Source of the DNA: Tritrichomonas musculus
Lineage: Eukaryota > Parabasalia > Tritrichomonadida > Tritrichomonadidae
Assembly: GCA_039105265.1 (NCBI GenBank)
Contig: JAPFFF010000010.1
Location: 5,146,001 to 5,210,000, forward strand
Direction of reading: 5' to 3'
Length of the DNA: 64,000 nt
This document shows positions 50,301 through 59,833 of the stretch, piece by piece. A program made the translations under genes and the position numbers. The notes under the pieces were generated by a model. The model did not search any database, was not told where the DNA came from, and saw only the letters and a list, made by a program, of their open reading frames with translations. Numbering within the stretch: position 1 is the first letter of the stretch; each line of letters begins with the position of its first letter.

Positions 50301-50804
50301 TTATTTTGAATCATTAGGATTAAATGTTCCAAATAATCCAGATTTTTTCATCACTTCAACAAATTCTGCTTCATTAACTTCACCATCAAAATCTCTATCT
50401 GCTTCTTTAATCATTTCTCGAAGCTCATCATCTGTTAAATTTTCCCCAAGCTCAATTGTTGCAGCTTTTAGATCTTTGAGAGATATTTTACCGTTATGAT
50501 CTTTGTCAAATAAGGCAAAAGCTTTTTTAATTTCTGTTAACGGATTTCTTTCTAGAATTTTTTGACCCATCATTTCTGTGAATTGACTAAAATCAATTGC
50601 AGGAGCCGCTGAACCTGCAACTTTTTTGATCATTTCACGTATTTCTTCGCGAGTAACTTCAAATCCAAGGGCTCGCATTGCTACTTTTAATTCTTTAGCA
50701 TCAATTGAACCCGATCCATCTGTATCAAATTGATCAAACGCTTCACGAATCTCTTGTCTTTGTTCTTCAGAAAGATCTAATGTACCATGATTTGATTGCG
50801 TCAT
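50301..50804 (-). CDS. Centrin (EF-hand protein)
   Basis: A 167-residue protein from the ATG at 50804 (the frame extends upstream only through TTG). Four EF-hands are present. The first loop [12 protein letters not shown] is canonical. The second region ([13 protein letters not shown]) has lost most ligands. The third loop [12 protein letters not shown] and the fourth [12 protein letters not shown] are intact. [19 protein letters not shown], split as [13 protein letters not shown], is a centrin signature, and the last hand is followed by the hydrophobic KSGLFGTF. Centrins act at basal bodies, which trichomonads have for their flagella, and in contractile fibres. Confidence 0.94.
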   Translation of the reverse strand: MTQSNHGTLDLSEEQRQEIREAFDQFDTDGSGSIDAKELKVAMRALGFEVTREEIREMIKKVAGSAAPAIDFSQFTEMMGQKILERNPLTEIKKAFALFDKDHNGKISLKDLKAATIELGENLTDDELREMIKEADRDFDGEVNEAEFVEVMKKSGLFGTFNPNDSK

Positions 50805-51028
50805 TTGAAAAAAATACAACTTTTTGCGAAAAGTCTCTCAAATTATAATTTATGATTTCATCTTTTCCTGAATTTCATAATGCATCAATTATCATTTATT
50901 TAGATTAACATATATTTGAAACATCAAATAAATCAAAATATAACATTTAATTTCCAAAAACTATCAGAAAAAAAAATGTATTTTAAAATTGACTTTTTGA
51001 AAGTATAAAACAAATTTTATTATTACAA

Positions 51029-52306
51029 ATGTGCGAAATGTGCGATGACTCCATTCAAAACAACAGGATAATTGACAAAATCGCAATGTTTTTCATCGGA
51101 GCCATGAACAGCGCTGTATACCTAATAAGTAATTATGCATTTCAAAACGTATTGATTTATGCAAACTTAGAAAAATATTATTTCATCTTTTTTTGGTTGT
51201 CAGTTTCTATTGCGATAATTTCCCGCTTTTTAAATAGTCTTTTTATTTCTCTTAATTTTAATTATGATCTATGTATTATAGTTTTTTTGGGTATAATGCA
51301 AGCAGGCTTACTGGCATGCTCCTTTGCATTTAGTTTTTGGACAGTTAATGTGTGCATTGTTTTGATTAATTTTTCGGCAAGCTTTTTTGATTCAGCAATA
51401 TTATGTTACATAACAAAGCGCAGGAAGCAAGCTTTATTGAATTTATATGCAATTGGTTCAGGATTTACTGGATTAATAAGTGCAGGATATTCATATCTTT
51501 GTGCCAAATATGATGTATCAATGTTTTACACGCTCATCGTATTTGTATTTTTCCCTCCTGCCTATGGATTATTATATTATGCGGTTCTTAGTAAATCACC
51601 ACAATCTAATTTACCAAATTCTGCCTACCAAAATGAAGATAATAATAATACTCATGAAGAAAATAATAGTGAAAATGGAATTCATCAACGCATGCTTGAT
51701 GATCTTTCAGAAAATCCTCATGAAAAAGCAGGTGAGAATCAAAACAACGTAGATGGCCAACAATCAATTATAATCCAAAATAATACCATTAAAAATAGTG
51801 AAAAGAAAGCTTTCTTGTGCAATATGCCAATTTTCCGTGGATCATGGATATTAATTACCAGCAACTTCATTGTTTTCTTCCTTTATTGCTCCATTACTGG
51901 CTACATCAAATTATATGGATTAAAATTTGAAATGGAAAACGTATATTCAGTTCCTTTCATGTATTTATGCTATCAAATTGGCTTCTTTATTTCAATTTGT
52001 ACCATCTATTTCGTTCAATTTCATATAACATGGATATTTGCAATAGCACAAGCTATTCTTTTTATCTTTTCAATGTGCCAAACATTTCTACATTTCACCA
52101 AAAATTTGATTTTTAATCCCCTTATGTTCATTTTCGGTCTTTGTTGCGGTTTCCCATACATAAACGCACTTTATTTCCTTATGAATGATGATAAAAAGTC
52201 AACAAAAGAAATGGAAATGTCTGTTTCTTGGAATTTGTTCTTTATTTCACTTTCTATTATTTTATCAAAGGCGTTTTTGTATGTTTTTCAAGCATATTAT
52301 AATTAA
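51029..52306 (+). CDS. CLN3 (battenin)-like membrane protein
   Basis: A 425-residue protein with about ten hydrophobic segments in two halves, separated by a 75-residue Asn/Glu-rich loop (about 195-265). The C-terminal MFIFGLCCGFPYINALYFL, split as FGLCCGFPYINALYF, and the following KEMEMSVSW match the G.YVN......ER.FAM region of CLN3. The N-terminal FIGAMNSAVYLI also fits CLN3's GL.NN..YV. CLN3 is a lysosomal/vacuolar membrane protein of the MFS fold linked to glycerophosphodiester export in animals. MFS transporters of other type are the alternative. ACTTTTTGAA lies about 30 bases upstream of the ATG. Confidence 0.7.
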   Translation: MCEMCDDSIQNNRIIDKIAMFFIGAMNSAVYLISNYAFQNVLIYANLEKYYFIFFWLSVSIAIISRFLNSLFISLNFNYDLCIIVFLGIMQAGLLACSFAFSFWTVNVCIVLINFSASFFDSAILCYITKRRKQALLNLYAIGSGFTGLISAGYSYLCAKYDVSMFYTLIVFVFFPPAYGLLYYAVLSKSPQSNLPNSAYQNEDNNNTHEENNSENGIHQRMLDDLSENPHEKAGENQNNVDGQQSIIIQNNTIKNSEKKAFLCNMPIFRGSWILITSNFIVFFLYCSITGYIKLYGLKFEMENVYSVPFMYLCYQIGFFISICTIYFVQFHITWIFAIAQAILFIFSMCQTFLHFTKNLIFNPLMFIFGLCCGFPYINALYFLMNDDKKSTKEMEMSVSWNLFFISLSIILSKAFLYVFQAYYN

Positions 52307-52747
52307 ATAAGTATATATTTGAATTCTTGTTTTTGTTGTGAAAATATCATAATTAATCATTTTTAATTTAAAGACATTTCAAATAATAAAGCTAAGACGA
52401 CTTTTTTTTGTAAGATATTATTTAAAAAAAAATCATTTATAGATAATCAAGAGTAATTTATCGAATTTTTGTAGTATCTCGTTTTGTATTGATCTTTAAT
52501 TTAATACAAATGTTTAATAAATTGATAAAAGTTAAGTTATTTAAATATTGATCGATTTTTTGAAAATTATACAATTATAATGTTTTTTATTTTCAATCAA
52601 ACAACAGTATAACAATAAAAACACAATACTTTCATCGTTATTTTAAAGAAAATTCAAAAATTTCAATTATGATTCATTTAATATTACAAAAATCAAAAAA
52701 CAAAACCACTTTTCATCATCATTAAAAACATTTATAAAACATCCAAT
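52307..52747. other. Convergent 3' spacer
   Basis: About 440 AT-rich bases between convergent genes. Nothing recognised. Confidence 0.6.
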
Positions 52748-54313
52748 TTAACAACAATTTGTCGGCTGATTAAAAGCTGAATTCAAATTGACTCCCTGAA
52801 TCTGCAAATCATTGCCGGCGCGACTCTTTTGCTCAAGCGTTCTCATCACGAAGTCGTATCCTTCTTCCGCTGCAATCTGGAACAAGGCTTTGACATTGAA
52901 GCCAGATTCAGCCGATACCGGAACAATGGCCGCAAAGGTGCCAGCCAGGCCTGCGCCGCTCGCCTGGCTCCTGCATGGAAATTTTTCAATGACTTCGTCA
53001 ACAGTGAAGGCCGCCGGCTTCTTGATCGTCGCCTTCTTCTTAAAAAGACCGAAAAGACTGCTGCAGTCAACGATGGCTGGGCCAGAAACACTGCCGGCGC
53101 CGCCTCTGCTCCCAATTCCATCCTCGGATTTCTCAATTTTATTTTCAGCTCGATTCTTTTCGTTTTCATTTTCATTTGAGTTTTCATTTTCATTTGAGTT
53201 TTCATTTTCATTTGAGTTTTCATTTTCATTTGAGTTTTCATTTTCATTTGAGTTTTCATTTTCATTTGAGTTTTCTGGATAAATATTTCTGAATGCGACT
53301 TCATTTGTGCTTCCATTGTTTGCATTTTCATTTGTATTTGAATTTAGATTGTTATTTATGTTTTCATTGTTATTTATGTTTTCATTGTTATTTATGTTTT
53401 CATTGTTATTTATGTTTTCATTGTTATTTATGTTTTCATTGTTATTTATGTTTTCATTGTTATTTATGTTTTCATTGTTATTTATGTTTTCATTGTTATT
53501 TATGTTTTCATTGTTATTTATGTTTTCATTGTTATTTATGTTTTCATTGTTATTTATGTTTTCATTTTTGTTCGTGTTTTCATTTGAATTTTCATTGTTA
53601 TTTATGTTTTCATTGTTATTTATGTTTTCATTTTTGTTCGTGTTTTCATTTGAATTTTCATTGTTATTCGTGTTTTCATTTGTGTTTGAGTTTTTTTTGA
53701 AATTTTCGGTTTGGCTACTTTTTGAGAGGACGATAGAATTAATTGAGGGAAGCATGTCGGTTTTGTTGACTGCGAGCACAATTGGCGGGTCACCGTCAGC
53801 GAACTGCTTGACCAGGCTGATCCACTTGGCCATGTCTTCGAATGAGGAACGATCAACAATTGAGAGTGTTAGAACGATAGCCGAAGCCTCCCTCAAAAAG
53901 AGAGGCGAGAGAGGCGCGTACTGCTCCTGGCCTGCAGTATCCCAAAGGAAGAGATCCACTTCTTCAGATTCGTCATCATCCACTTTTTCATTTGATTGAA
54001 AAAACGAACTTTTTGAATGCTTTTTTTCTTTTGATGGAAATTTGAATTCAAAATTTTGTTTTTCGCTTTGTTTGACGTATATCGAACGATTGAGCTTGGA
54101 GAGTCGGATGTTTTTGTTGATTGTAACACGATGTAGTGAACTGAAAGCACAAACAGTAGGACTTTCACCTGGTTCAAATATCCCAATTGACCATTGCTTT
54201 ACTAGAGAAGTTTTCCCTACGCTTGAATTACCAAGCATAACTATCTTAAGACTAGGAACAGAATCTTCACTATCATCATCATATATAAATTGCTGATCTT
54301 TATTTCTAAACAT
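52748..54313 (-). CDS. Rab-like GTPase with large Asn/Glu repeat insertion
   Basis: A 521-residue Rab-like GTPase. G1 is GNSSVGKT (28-35), G3 is WDTAGQE (124-130), G4 is NKTD (183-186) and G5 is SAES (about 467). It ends TNCC with a Rab-type prenyl site. Two insertions interrupt the fold: about 50 residues between switch I and G3, and about 200 between G4 and G5. The second consists of some 12 tandem NNNENI units and six NENENS units, coded by 18-bp repeats (about 53160-53680). The core motifs are all intact, so nucleotide binding is expected. The coding of the C-terminal part is unusually GC-rich (about 50-67% per 60-base line by my count, 52860-53100). Confidence 0.88.
   Translation of the reverse strand: MFRNKDQQFIYDDDSEDSVPSLKIVMLGNSSVGKTSLVKQWSIGIFEPGESPTVCAFSSLHRVTINKNIRLSKLNRSIYVKQSEKQNFEFKFPSKEKKHSKSSFFQSNEKVDDDESEEVDLFLWDTAGQEQYAPLSPLFLREASAIVLTLSIVDRSSFEDMAKWISLVKQFADGDPPIVLAVNKTDMLPSINSIVLSKSSQTENFKKNSNTNENTNNNENSNENTNKNENINNNENINNNENSNENTNKNENINNNENINNNENINNNENINNNENINNNENINNNENINNNENINNNENINNNENINNNENINNNENINNNLNSNTNENANNGSTNEVAFRNIYPENSNENENSNENENSNENENSNENENSNENENSNENENEKNRAENKIEKSEDGIGSRGGAGSVSGPAIVDCSSLFGLFKKKATIKKPAAFTVDEVIEKFPCRSQASGAGLAGTFAAIVPVSAESGFNVKALFQIAAEEGYDFVMRTLEQKSRAGNDLQIQGVNLNSAFNQPTNCC
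53160..53280. repeat. 18-bp coding minisatellite (NENENS type)
   Basis: Six near-perfect direct copies of an 18-bp unit, on the plus strand TTTTCATTTGAGTTTTCA, inside the Rab-like gene. Each unit encodes NENENS-type residues. Confidence 0.9.
53345..53690. repeat. 18-bp coding minisatellite (NNNENI type)
   Basis: About 12 consecutive copies of an 18-bp unit, on the plus strand TTATTTATGTTTTCATTG, followed by variant copies to about 53690. Encodes the NNNENI repeat. The high purity suggests recent expansion or contraction. Confidence 0.9.
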
Positions 54314-54673
54314 ACTCTATAACTTCGTTTAAAAAGTTTATTATGCTTTGTGAAAACTTATACAATAATTTCAATAATTTGATATTTGAATCATTATATA
54401 GTCGATAAAAAATATCATTTTATCATTAGCCTATCAAAAGAAATTGAATAAATTAAATAAAATTATTTACATTTTTAAAATAAAAAAATTAAATTTAGTT
54501 AATTTTTTAATAAAATTCATCAACAATTCTGATTAAATAAAAATCTTATCCTTAAAAAAGCTTATACGACCACATAATTTTAACTATTATCCAAAGATTC
54601 TCATTTAATTAAATAATTTTGACTATTATTTAAAAAATTATAATTCAGTTAAATAATTATTTTATTCAATAAG
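54314..54673. other. AT-rich spacer
   Basis: About 360 bases with imperfect repeats of TTTAACTATTAT-like words at about 54580-54660. No gene. Confidence 0.6.
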
Positions 54674-57400
54674 TTATTCATCTTCGTTTTCTATTTCTGC
54701 AATTGTTTGTGGAATTACCTTAATTAGTCTATCTATCATTGCTGAAAAATTCCTATTGAATATTTGATTATAAAATTGATCTTCGAAATTTTCTAACATG
54801 CTAAGACGTCCGTCTAACTGTACTTCTTTTTCAATTCTGATTTTCTGAACTGTTGCATAAGTTATTCTAACAATTTCTACCAACATCTTTCCTTGAGCGT
54901 AGAAATGATCAGATATTTTTTTGTGATCTTTCATTATCTGTTCATGTTCTTCTATTCGCTGACGAAGATCTTCAACAGGCTTCTTGGTATCCCTATATTG
55001 ATTTTCCAAGTCTTTCAGCTTGTTCTTTTCATCAGCAAGTTCACTCGTTAACCGGGAAACTTCATCACTGGCCTCTTTGACTGGTCCTTCTAATGGCAAA
55101 TCAGCCTTGTATGCCTCCAATTTGCTGTTGAGGAAGTTTACAATGGCTGTGGCATCTGAAGTGTCGACATCAGAAAAGTCAACTATGCCTGAAGCTGTCA
55201 TGGTTTCAACAAGATTGTGGAGGGAGGCTTGGAAGCGTCCTTTCTCTTCGGATTCTTGCTGTGCTTGGTAGGCGTCAATAGCCTTCTGGTGTTCGGACTT
55301 GACTTGCTTTAGCTTGAGAACCTGGGTGCGGTAGCGAGCTTTGAATGATTCAATTGCCTCTTCTTTCTTTCGCTTGGTAAGCTCATCTTTCTTCTCTTCA
55401 TACTTTTTCATGTAGGCTTGTCTGTAGGCTTTCTTGAAAGCTCTCAATTTCTTTTCTTTAGCTTTTCTAGCTTCTTCTGCTTTTCTTTGTTCTTCTGCTT
55501 TTCTTGCTTCTTCTGCTTTTCTAGCTTCTTCTGCTTTTCTTGCTTCTTCTGCTTTTCTTGCTTCTTCTGCTTTTCTTGCTTCTTCTGCTTTTCTTGCTTC
55601 TTCTGCTTTTCTTGCTTCTTCTGCTTTTCTTGCTTCTTCAGCCTTTCTTTGTTCTTCCGCAATTCTTGCTTCTTCTGCTTTTCTAGCTTCTTCTGCTTTT
55701 CTAGCTTCTTCTGCTTTTCTTGCTTCTTCTGCTTTTCTAGCTTCTTCTGCTTTTCTTGCTTCTTCTGCTTTTCTAGCTTCTTCTGCTTTTCTTGCTTCTT
55801 CTGCTTTTCTTGCTTCTTCTGCTTTTCTGGCTTCTTCTGCTTTTCTGGCTTCTTCAGCCTTTCTTTGTTCTTCCGCAATTCTTGCTTCTTCTGCTTTTCT
55901 TGCTTCTTCAGCCTTTCTTTGTTCTTCCGCAATTCTTGCTTCTTCTGCTTTTCTTGCTTCTTCTGCTTTTCTAGCTTCTTCTGCTTTTCTTGCTTCTTCT
56001 GCTTTTCTTGCTTCTTCTGCTTTTCTGGCTTCTTCTGCTTTTCTAGCTTCTTCTGCTTTTCTTGCTTCTTCTGCTTTTCTGGCTTCTTCTGCTTTTCTAG
56101 CTTCTTCTGCTTTTATTGCTTCTTCTGCTTTTCTTGCTTCTTCTGCTTTTCTGGCTTCTTCTGCTTTTCTAGCTTCTTCAGCCTTTCTTTGCTCTTCTGC
56201 AATTCTTGCTTCTTCTGCTTTTCTGGCTTTCTCAGCTATTCTATCTTCCTCATCTTTTTTGGATTTAGCTTTTTTAGCTTCTTCAGCTTCTGCTGCTTTT
56301 CTTCGCTTTCCTTCAGCTATTTTTTCTCTTGAATCATTATTCATTTTCTCTATTTCTTTTAATTCATCTTCACCCTCAGCATCTATCGAAAAAGTTATGT
56401 TCATTTGCTTAATTACAGGAGAAAATGACATTTTGACCTTATTATGGTAAAAATCATACATTTCCTCGAAGGCCATTATCTTTTTATTTTGTGGTTCATT
56501 GCGATTACTGGATTTATCGTTGGCATTACTATCATCTGTACTAAAGATAATATCTTCGTTGCTATCAACATTGTCACCATCTACGTATTTATTATTATCA
56601 TCGTTGACATTATTATCATCTTTACTAAGGTTAATATTTTTATTGTGATCAACATTGCCATCACCTAAGTCTTTAATACTATCTTTATTTTTACTGGTTA
56701 CATTATTGCCATCATCATCATCATCATCGCCATCATCATCATCATCATCGTCATCATCATCATCTACATCAGAATCATTGTCTTTGTTTCTAACAACTAT
56801 TGTCTTAGATCCAGCTTTTATCATTGTCATTGAAGCATCAATTATAACTTCTCCACTATCTTCTTCATCGAGTGCATCATCTAAGTTAGCATCTGGTTTA
56901 ATTTTATCAATGTAATTTAATAGCAATTTTGAATTATAAGCTGCATGAAACAAATCGCTCGAATGACTTACACCTTCTTTAAATTTTGCAATTGCATTAC
57001 GTATGGCACTTTCTTTAAACTTATTAATAGGTTTCAATTCTGGAACTGAATTTTGAATTTTTTCAATATCACTAAAAATCTTTAAATCTTCTGTCCAATT
57101 ATCACCAAGCATACTATTTTCAGAAAAATTCGTTTTTGTATTTGCTTTAGTGGCTGTAGTTAATTGTTTAATAATTTTTCTGACTTGACTAATTGACTTT
57201 TCAACACACTGATTAAGCACATTTTCTAATTTATCGACAAATTTGATACATTCGTCAGCATTTAATTCTCTTTCATTTAAATAATTTATTTGATCTTCTG
57301 TTAATTGATAATCTTCGGGTTCTCCATCGTAATTCAATAGATAATTTGCAATTATTTCCATGCACTCCATAATTTTTGCCTCATCAAGTTGATCACTCAT
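54674..57400 (-). CDS. 908-aa coiled-coil protein with KAEEAR minisatellite
   Basis: The N-terminal 150 residues are a helical, probably folded region. An acidic block (about 208-225, long Asp run) follows. The centre (about 385-640) is some 40 tandem RKAEEA units, occasionally RIAEEQ, giving one continuous charged alpha helix. The C-terminal 260 residues are ordinary coiled coil with a conserved-looking end (SAMIDRLIKVIPQT). Similar K/A/E repeats occur in TolA and in protozoan cytoskeletal proteins as rigid single helices. Function unknown; a structural or cytoskeletal role is inference. Confidence 0.82.
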   Translation of the reverse strand: MSDQLDEAKIMECMEIIANYLLNYDGEPEDYQLTEDQINYLNERELNADECIKFVDKLENVLNQCVEKSISQVRKIIKQLTTATKANTKTNFSENSMLGDNWTEDLKIFSDIEKIQNSVPELKPINKFKESAIRNAIAKFKEGVSHSSDLFHAAYNSKLLLNYIDKIKPDANLDDALDEEDSGEVIIDASMTMIKAGSKTIVVRNKDNDSDVDDDDDDDDDDDGDDDDDDGNNVTSKNKDSIKDLGDGNVDHNKNINLSKDDNNVNDDNNKYVDGDNVDSNEDIIFSTDDSNANDKSSNRNEPQNKKIMAFEEMYDFYHNKVKMSFSPVIKQMNITFSIDAEGEDELKEIEKMNNDSREKIAEGKRRKAAEAEEAKKAKSKKDEEDRIAEKARKAEEARIAEEQRKAEEARKAEEARKAEEARKAEEAIKAEEARKAEEARKAEEARKAEEARKAEEARKAEEARKAEEARKAEEARKAEEARKAEEARIAEEQRKAEEARKAEEARIAEEQRKAEEARKAEEARKAEEARKAEEARKAEEARKAEEARKAEEARKAEEARKAEEARKAEEARKAEEARIAEEQRKAEEARKAEEARKAEEARKAEEARKAEEARKAEEARKAEEARKAEEARKAEEQRKAEEARKAKEKKLRAFKKAYRQAYMKKYEEKKDELTKRKKEEAIESFKARYRTQVLKLKQVKSEHQKAIDAYQAQQESEEKGRFQASLHNLVETMTASGIVDFSDVDTSDATAIVNFLNSKLEAYKADLPLEGPVKEASDEVSRLTSELADEKNKLKDLENQYRDTKKPVEDLRQRIEEHEQIMKDHKKISDHFYAQGKMLVEIVRITYATVQKIRIEKEVQLDGRLSMLENFEDQFYNQIFNRNFSAMIDRLIKVIPQTIAEIENEDE
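55490..56235. repeat. 18-bp coding minisatellite (KAEEAR)
   Basis: About 41 copies of an 18-bp unit, on the plus strand GCTTCTTCTGCTTTTCTT with C/G/A variants at the last positions. Codes RKAEEA on the minus strand and leaves unbroken frames on the plus strand. Confidence 0.92.
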
Positions 57401-58165
57401 TCAAGAATTATTACTCCTATAATAAAAATTTTGATGTTATGACAAAATTTCTCAGTTTTTTTTTTTTTTTTATAATATTTCATACTTATTAGATTTCAAA
57501 TAATTATACTTAATTATAGATTCTATAATTTATAGAATCAATAAATATTGACACAAAACATTTTTTATTTTACAATCAAAATGTTAAGATAAAATAGTAT
57601 TTAAATATTTTATTAGTATTTAAATATTGTGTTAACTCATAGAATACAATTTTTCTCCATTTTGAAATATATTTTGCATTTATTATGAAAATTATTTTTT
57701 CTTCATACACTTTAATCTAATATTATAATACATTCTATTTCAATATTGCCACAATCATGCTATTGCTGAACCAATACTACATGAACATATTTTTTTGTAG
57801 CCTATATTTTAAATGAATCAACGCTATTGGTGAAAACAAACGCAAAATTACATGAAATCAATATCAAACTTTGAGGTTTTTTAAGCGAAGATCAAAAAAC
57901 GGCCTCTTATAAATATATAATCAGATTATAATTTCAAAAAAAAAAAAAAAATGTTAAATTATGAATAATAATTTATATTTAATCTGATACTGATGATACT
58001 ATGGCGCATTATTTTATCTTGTTTTTCATTCATTTTTTTTTTTTAATATGAAGAAGGAGCTGACTTTTCGGTTATATGCAGTTTATTTTTTACGGGATAA
58101 TTGTTATTACAGTATTTATTTAGTCTTTTCCATCACAATAAACAATTACAACTCAAAAAGCATAT
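57401..58165. other. Gene-free spacer
   Basis: About 765 bases of AT-rich sequence with T and A tracts. Nothing recognised. Confidence 0.55.
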
Positions 58166-59421
58166 TTAAGTATTAACATACGTTTCTTTTGCTTGAACTT
58201 CCAAAAGATCAGCTAATGAAGGAAGATTCGTTGGCATGTTTACCAAAACATCAATGCAATTAGCTAAATTAACTAATACAAATCTTACAATGCAAGCTTG
58301 CTCCGTTGTTAAAGTGAAACACCAACTGTGACTTTTTAAGAATCTATTTAACACTTTCTTTTCATTCTTTCCTGTTTTTGAATTTCTGATATTAACATCA
58401 ACTGATACATCGATTTCCTTTGGTAGGTTAATCACCTCGCACAACGCGACAACACCAACACTGTTGCCTAGTATTGACTTAGCAAACAGACTTGACTCTC
58501 TATTAGCGTATGCGAGCTAATCTTTCGAGTTACTAAAGAGATAAAATCCTTCATTAAATTTGGCGTCAGTTAACCAATCCTTTACGAATAATTGAATTCC
58601 ATCTATCCAAACAAGAACCATGTCAAAGGAAGATCGAACCATATTTAATTTTCAATTGTTGAAAAACGTCTTCTTACTCAGGAGATGAAATAACCGCCAT
58701 AAATTGAAAACATTATGATTCAACTTTTCTTTTAAATAGAGGAAGTTGGAAGATAGAAAAGTTGTGAACGATTTGTTAAAAGAACTCATCTAGGTAAATT
58801 GAATGCCTTATCTCCTATCTTATCTTTCAATTCTTTATCGTTTTTAAAATTGGCCATTTGTTCAAATGGTAAAACATTTTTATCCGCGGATTATAATTTA
58901 ATGCACCAAGCGGCTTTGCATTTTTTTCATCAATATCGCCTCCAAAAAGCATCAGCGGTGTTGGTGTCAAAAAATCAGTCACTATAGTTGCTTTAAAAAC
59001 AGTGAATAAAAAATCTGCCACAAAATCCATTTTAATTTCTTGTACCAAGCCCCATACTAGTAAAACTGAACTTACAGACTTCTTTGTCACAGGAAGTTGG
59101 CTTTACCCCTGATGGTATAATACAGCGGCAGATGGAGCAATGATCTTGTAGATCAAGTTTTGAATCTGCAATTTCGAGTATTAAGTAAATAAGTGGATTT
59201 TCGCAATAATCAACAATAGTTTAACGTAGATTTGATCGTCTGCGACGTCTAATTGACCTGTACGTAAAAAAGTAATGCTTTTTTAAATATCATTTTGACA
59301 TACTGAAAGTGACCTTATGGCTTGTAGTTCGTCAAATCCTTGCTGAACCATTTGTTCAACTTTTTGATGATCTAGTTGTGTAAACCTACTGAGAAAGTAA
59401 AGCGTTGAGCGATGATAAGAT

Positions 59422-59495
59422 TTGGGAGCATAGCCTGGTGTGAAAAAATCTGATAAAGCGAGAAGGACAAGACCACAAAAAGGCTATGCTCCCAA
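59422..59495. repeat. 15-bp inverted repeat in the PARP pseudogene
   Basis: TTGGGAGCATAGCCT (59422-59436) recurs in inverse at 59481-59495 with a 44-base loop. Confidence 0.85.
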
Positions 59496-59551
59496 GGTAT
59501 GCTGATTGAATAAAATGGGCTGGCATTTTGCTCAACTTTCATTCCATACTT

Positions 59552-59654
59552 AATTCTTTTTTGGTTGAAGAAAATGATACAAGTTTTTTCAAGAAGAAGA
59601 CGTTAAACGAAGCTTTGGAAAACTTGTATCATTTTCTTCAACCAAAAAAGAATT
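59552..59654. repeat. Perfect 36-bp inverted repeat
   Basis: Arms 59552-59587 and 59619-59654 are exact inverse copies with a 31-base spacer. The arm includes GGTTGAAGAAAATGATAC. Within the pseudogene it looks like an inverted duplication of coding sequence. Confidence 0.9.
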
Positions 59655-59833
59655 GTCATTTGAAGAAGATTAAAGATGACCTCATTTTGATCATCTTCTA
59701 AATAAACATTTTGATCTTCTTCATGATAGTTATTTCCGTCTTCTTCTTGATAGTTATTTTGATATTCTTCTTCTTGATAATAATTTTCTTCATTATTTTC
59801 GTTAAGGGGGTATAACAGGATTTTGAAACCCAA

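Larger units (their letters stand above)
58166..59833 (-). pseudogene. PARP6/8-like ADP-ribosyltransferase pseudogene
   Basis: Host gene remnant on the minus strand. The 3' piece (58166-58444) has VALCEVINLPKEI just upstream and then CIVRFVLVN, matching the end of the PARP catalytic domain of the PARP6/PARP8 type. Farther up, YGS followed by HGSCLDRWNSIIRKGL (around 58575-58640) carries the catalytic HGS. The piece at 58827-59090 (LMLFGG, ALNYNPR) and a Cys-rich segment with PSGVKP near 59110 fit the region before it in PARP6/8. A UBA-like helix bundle (MVQQGFDELQAIRSLSVCQND) lies near 59290-59350, here split as VQQGFDELQAIRSL. An acidic Tyr/Asn/Gln head ends at 59833. There are multiple stops and frame changes plus two inverted duplications, so it is not functional. 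Confidence 0.75.

Noticed and set aside
53160-53690. Possible CRISPR-like array
   Set aside because: Units are contiguous 18-bp coding repeats without spacers, in a eukaryotic gene.
53293-53999. Plus-strand repeat frames opposite the Rab-like gene
   Set aside because: Shadow frames created by the 18-bp minisatellite; the minus strand has intact GTPase motifs.
55418-56450. Long plus-strand frames rich in LASSAF or CFSCFF repeats
   Set aside because: They are the antisense of the 18-bp repeat in the coiled-coil gene; the repeat lacks stops on both strands.
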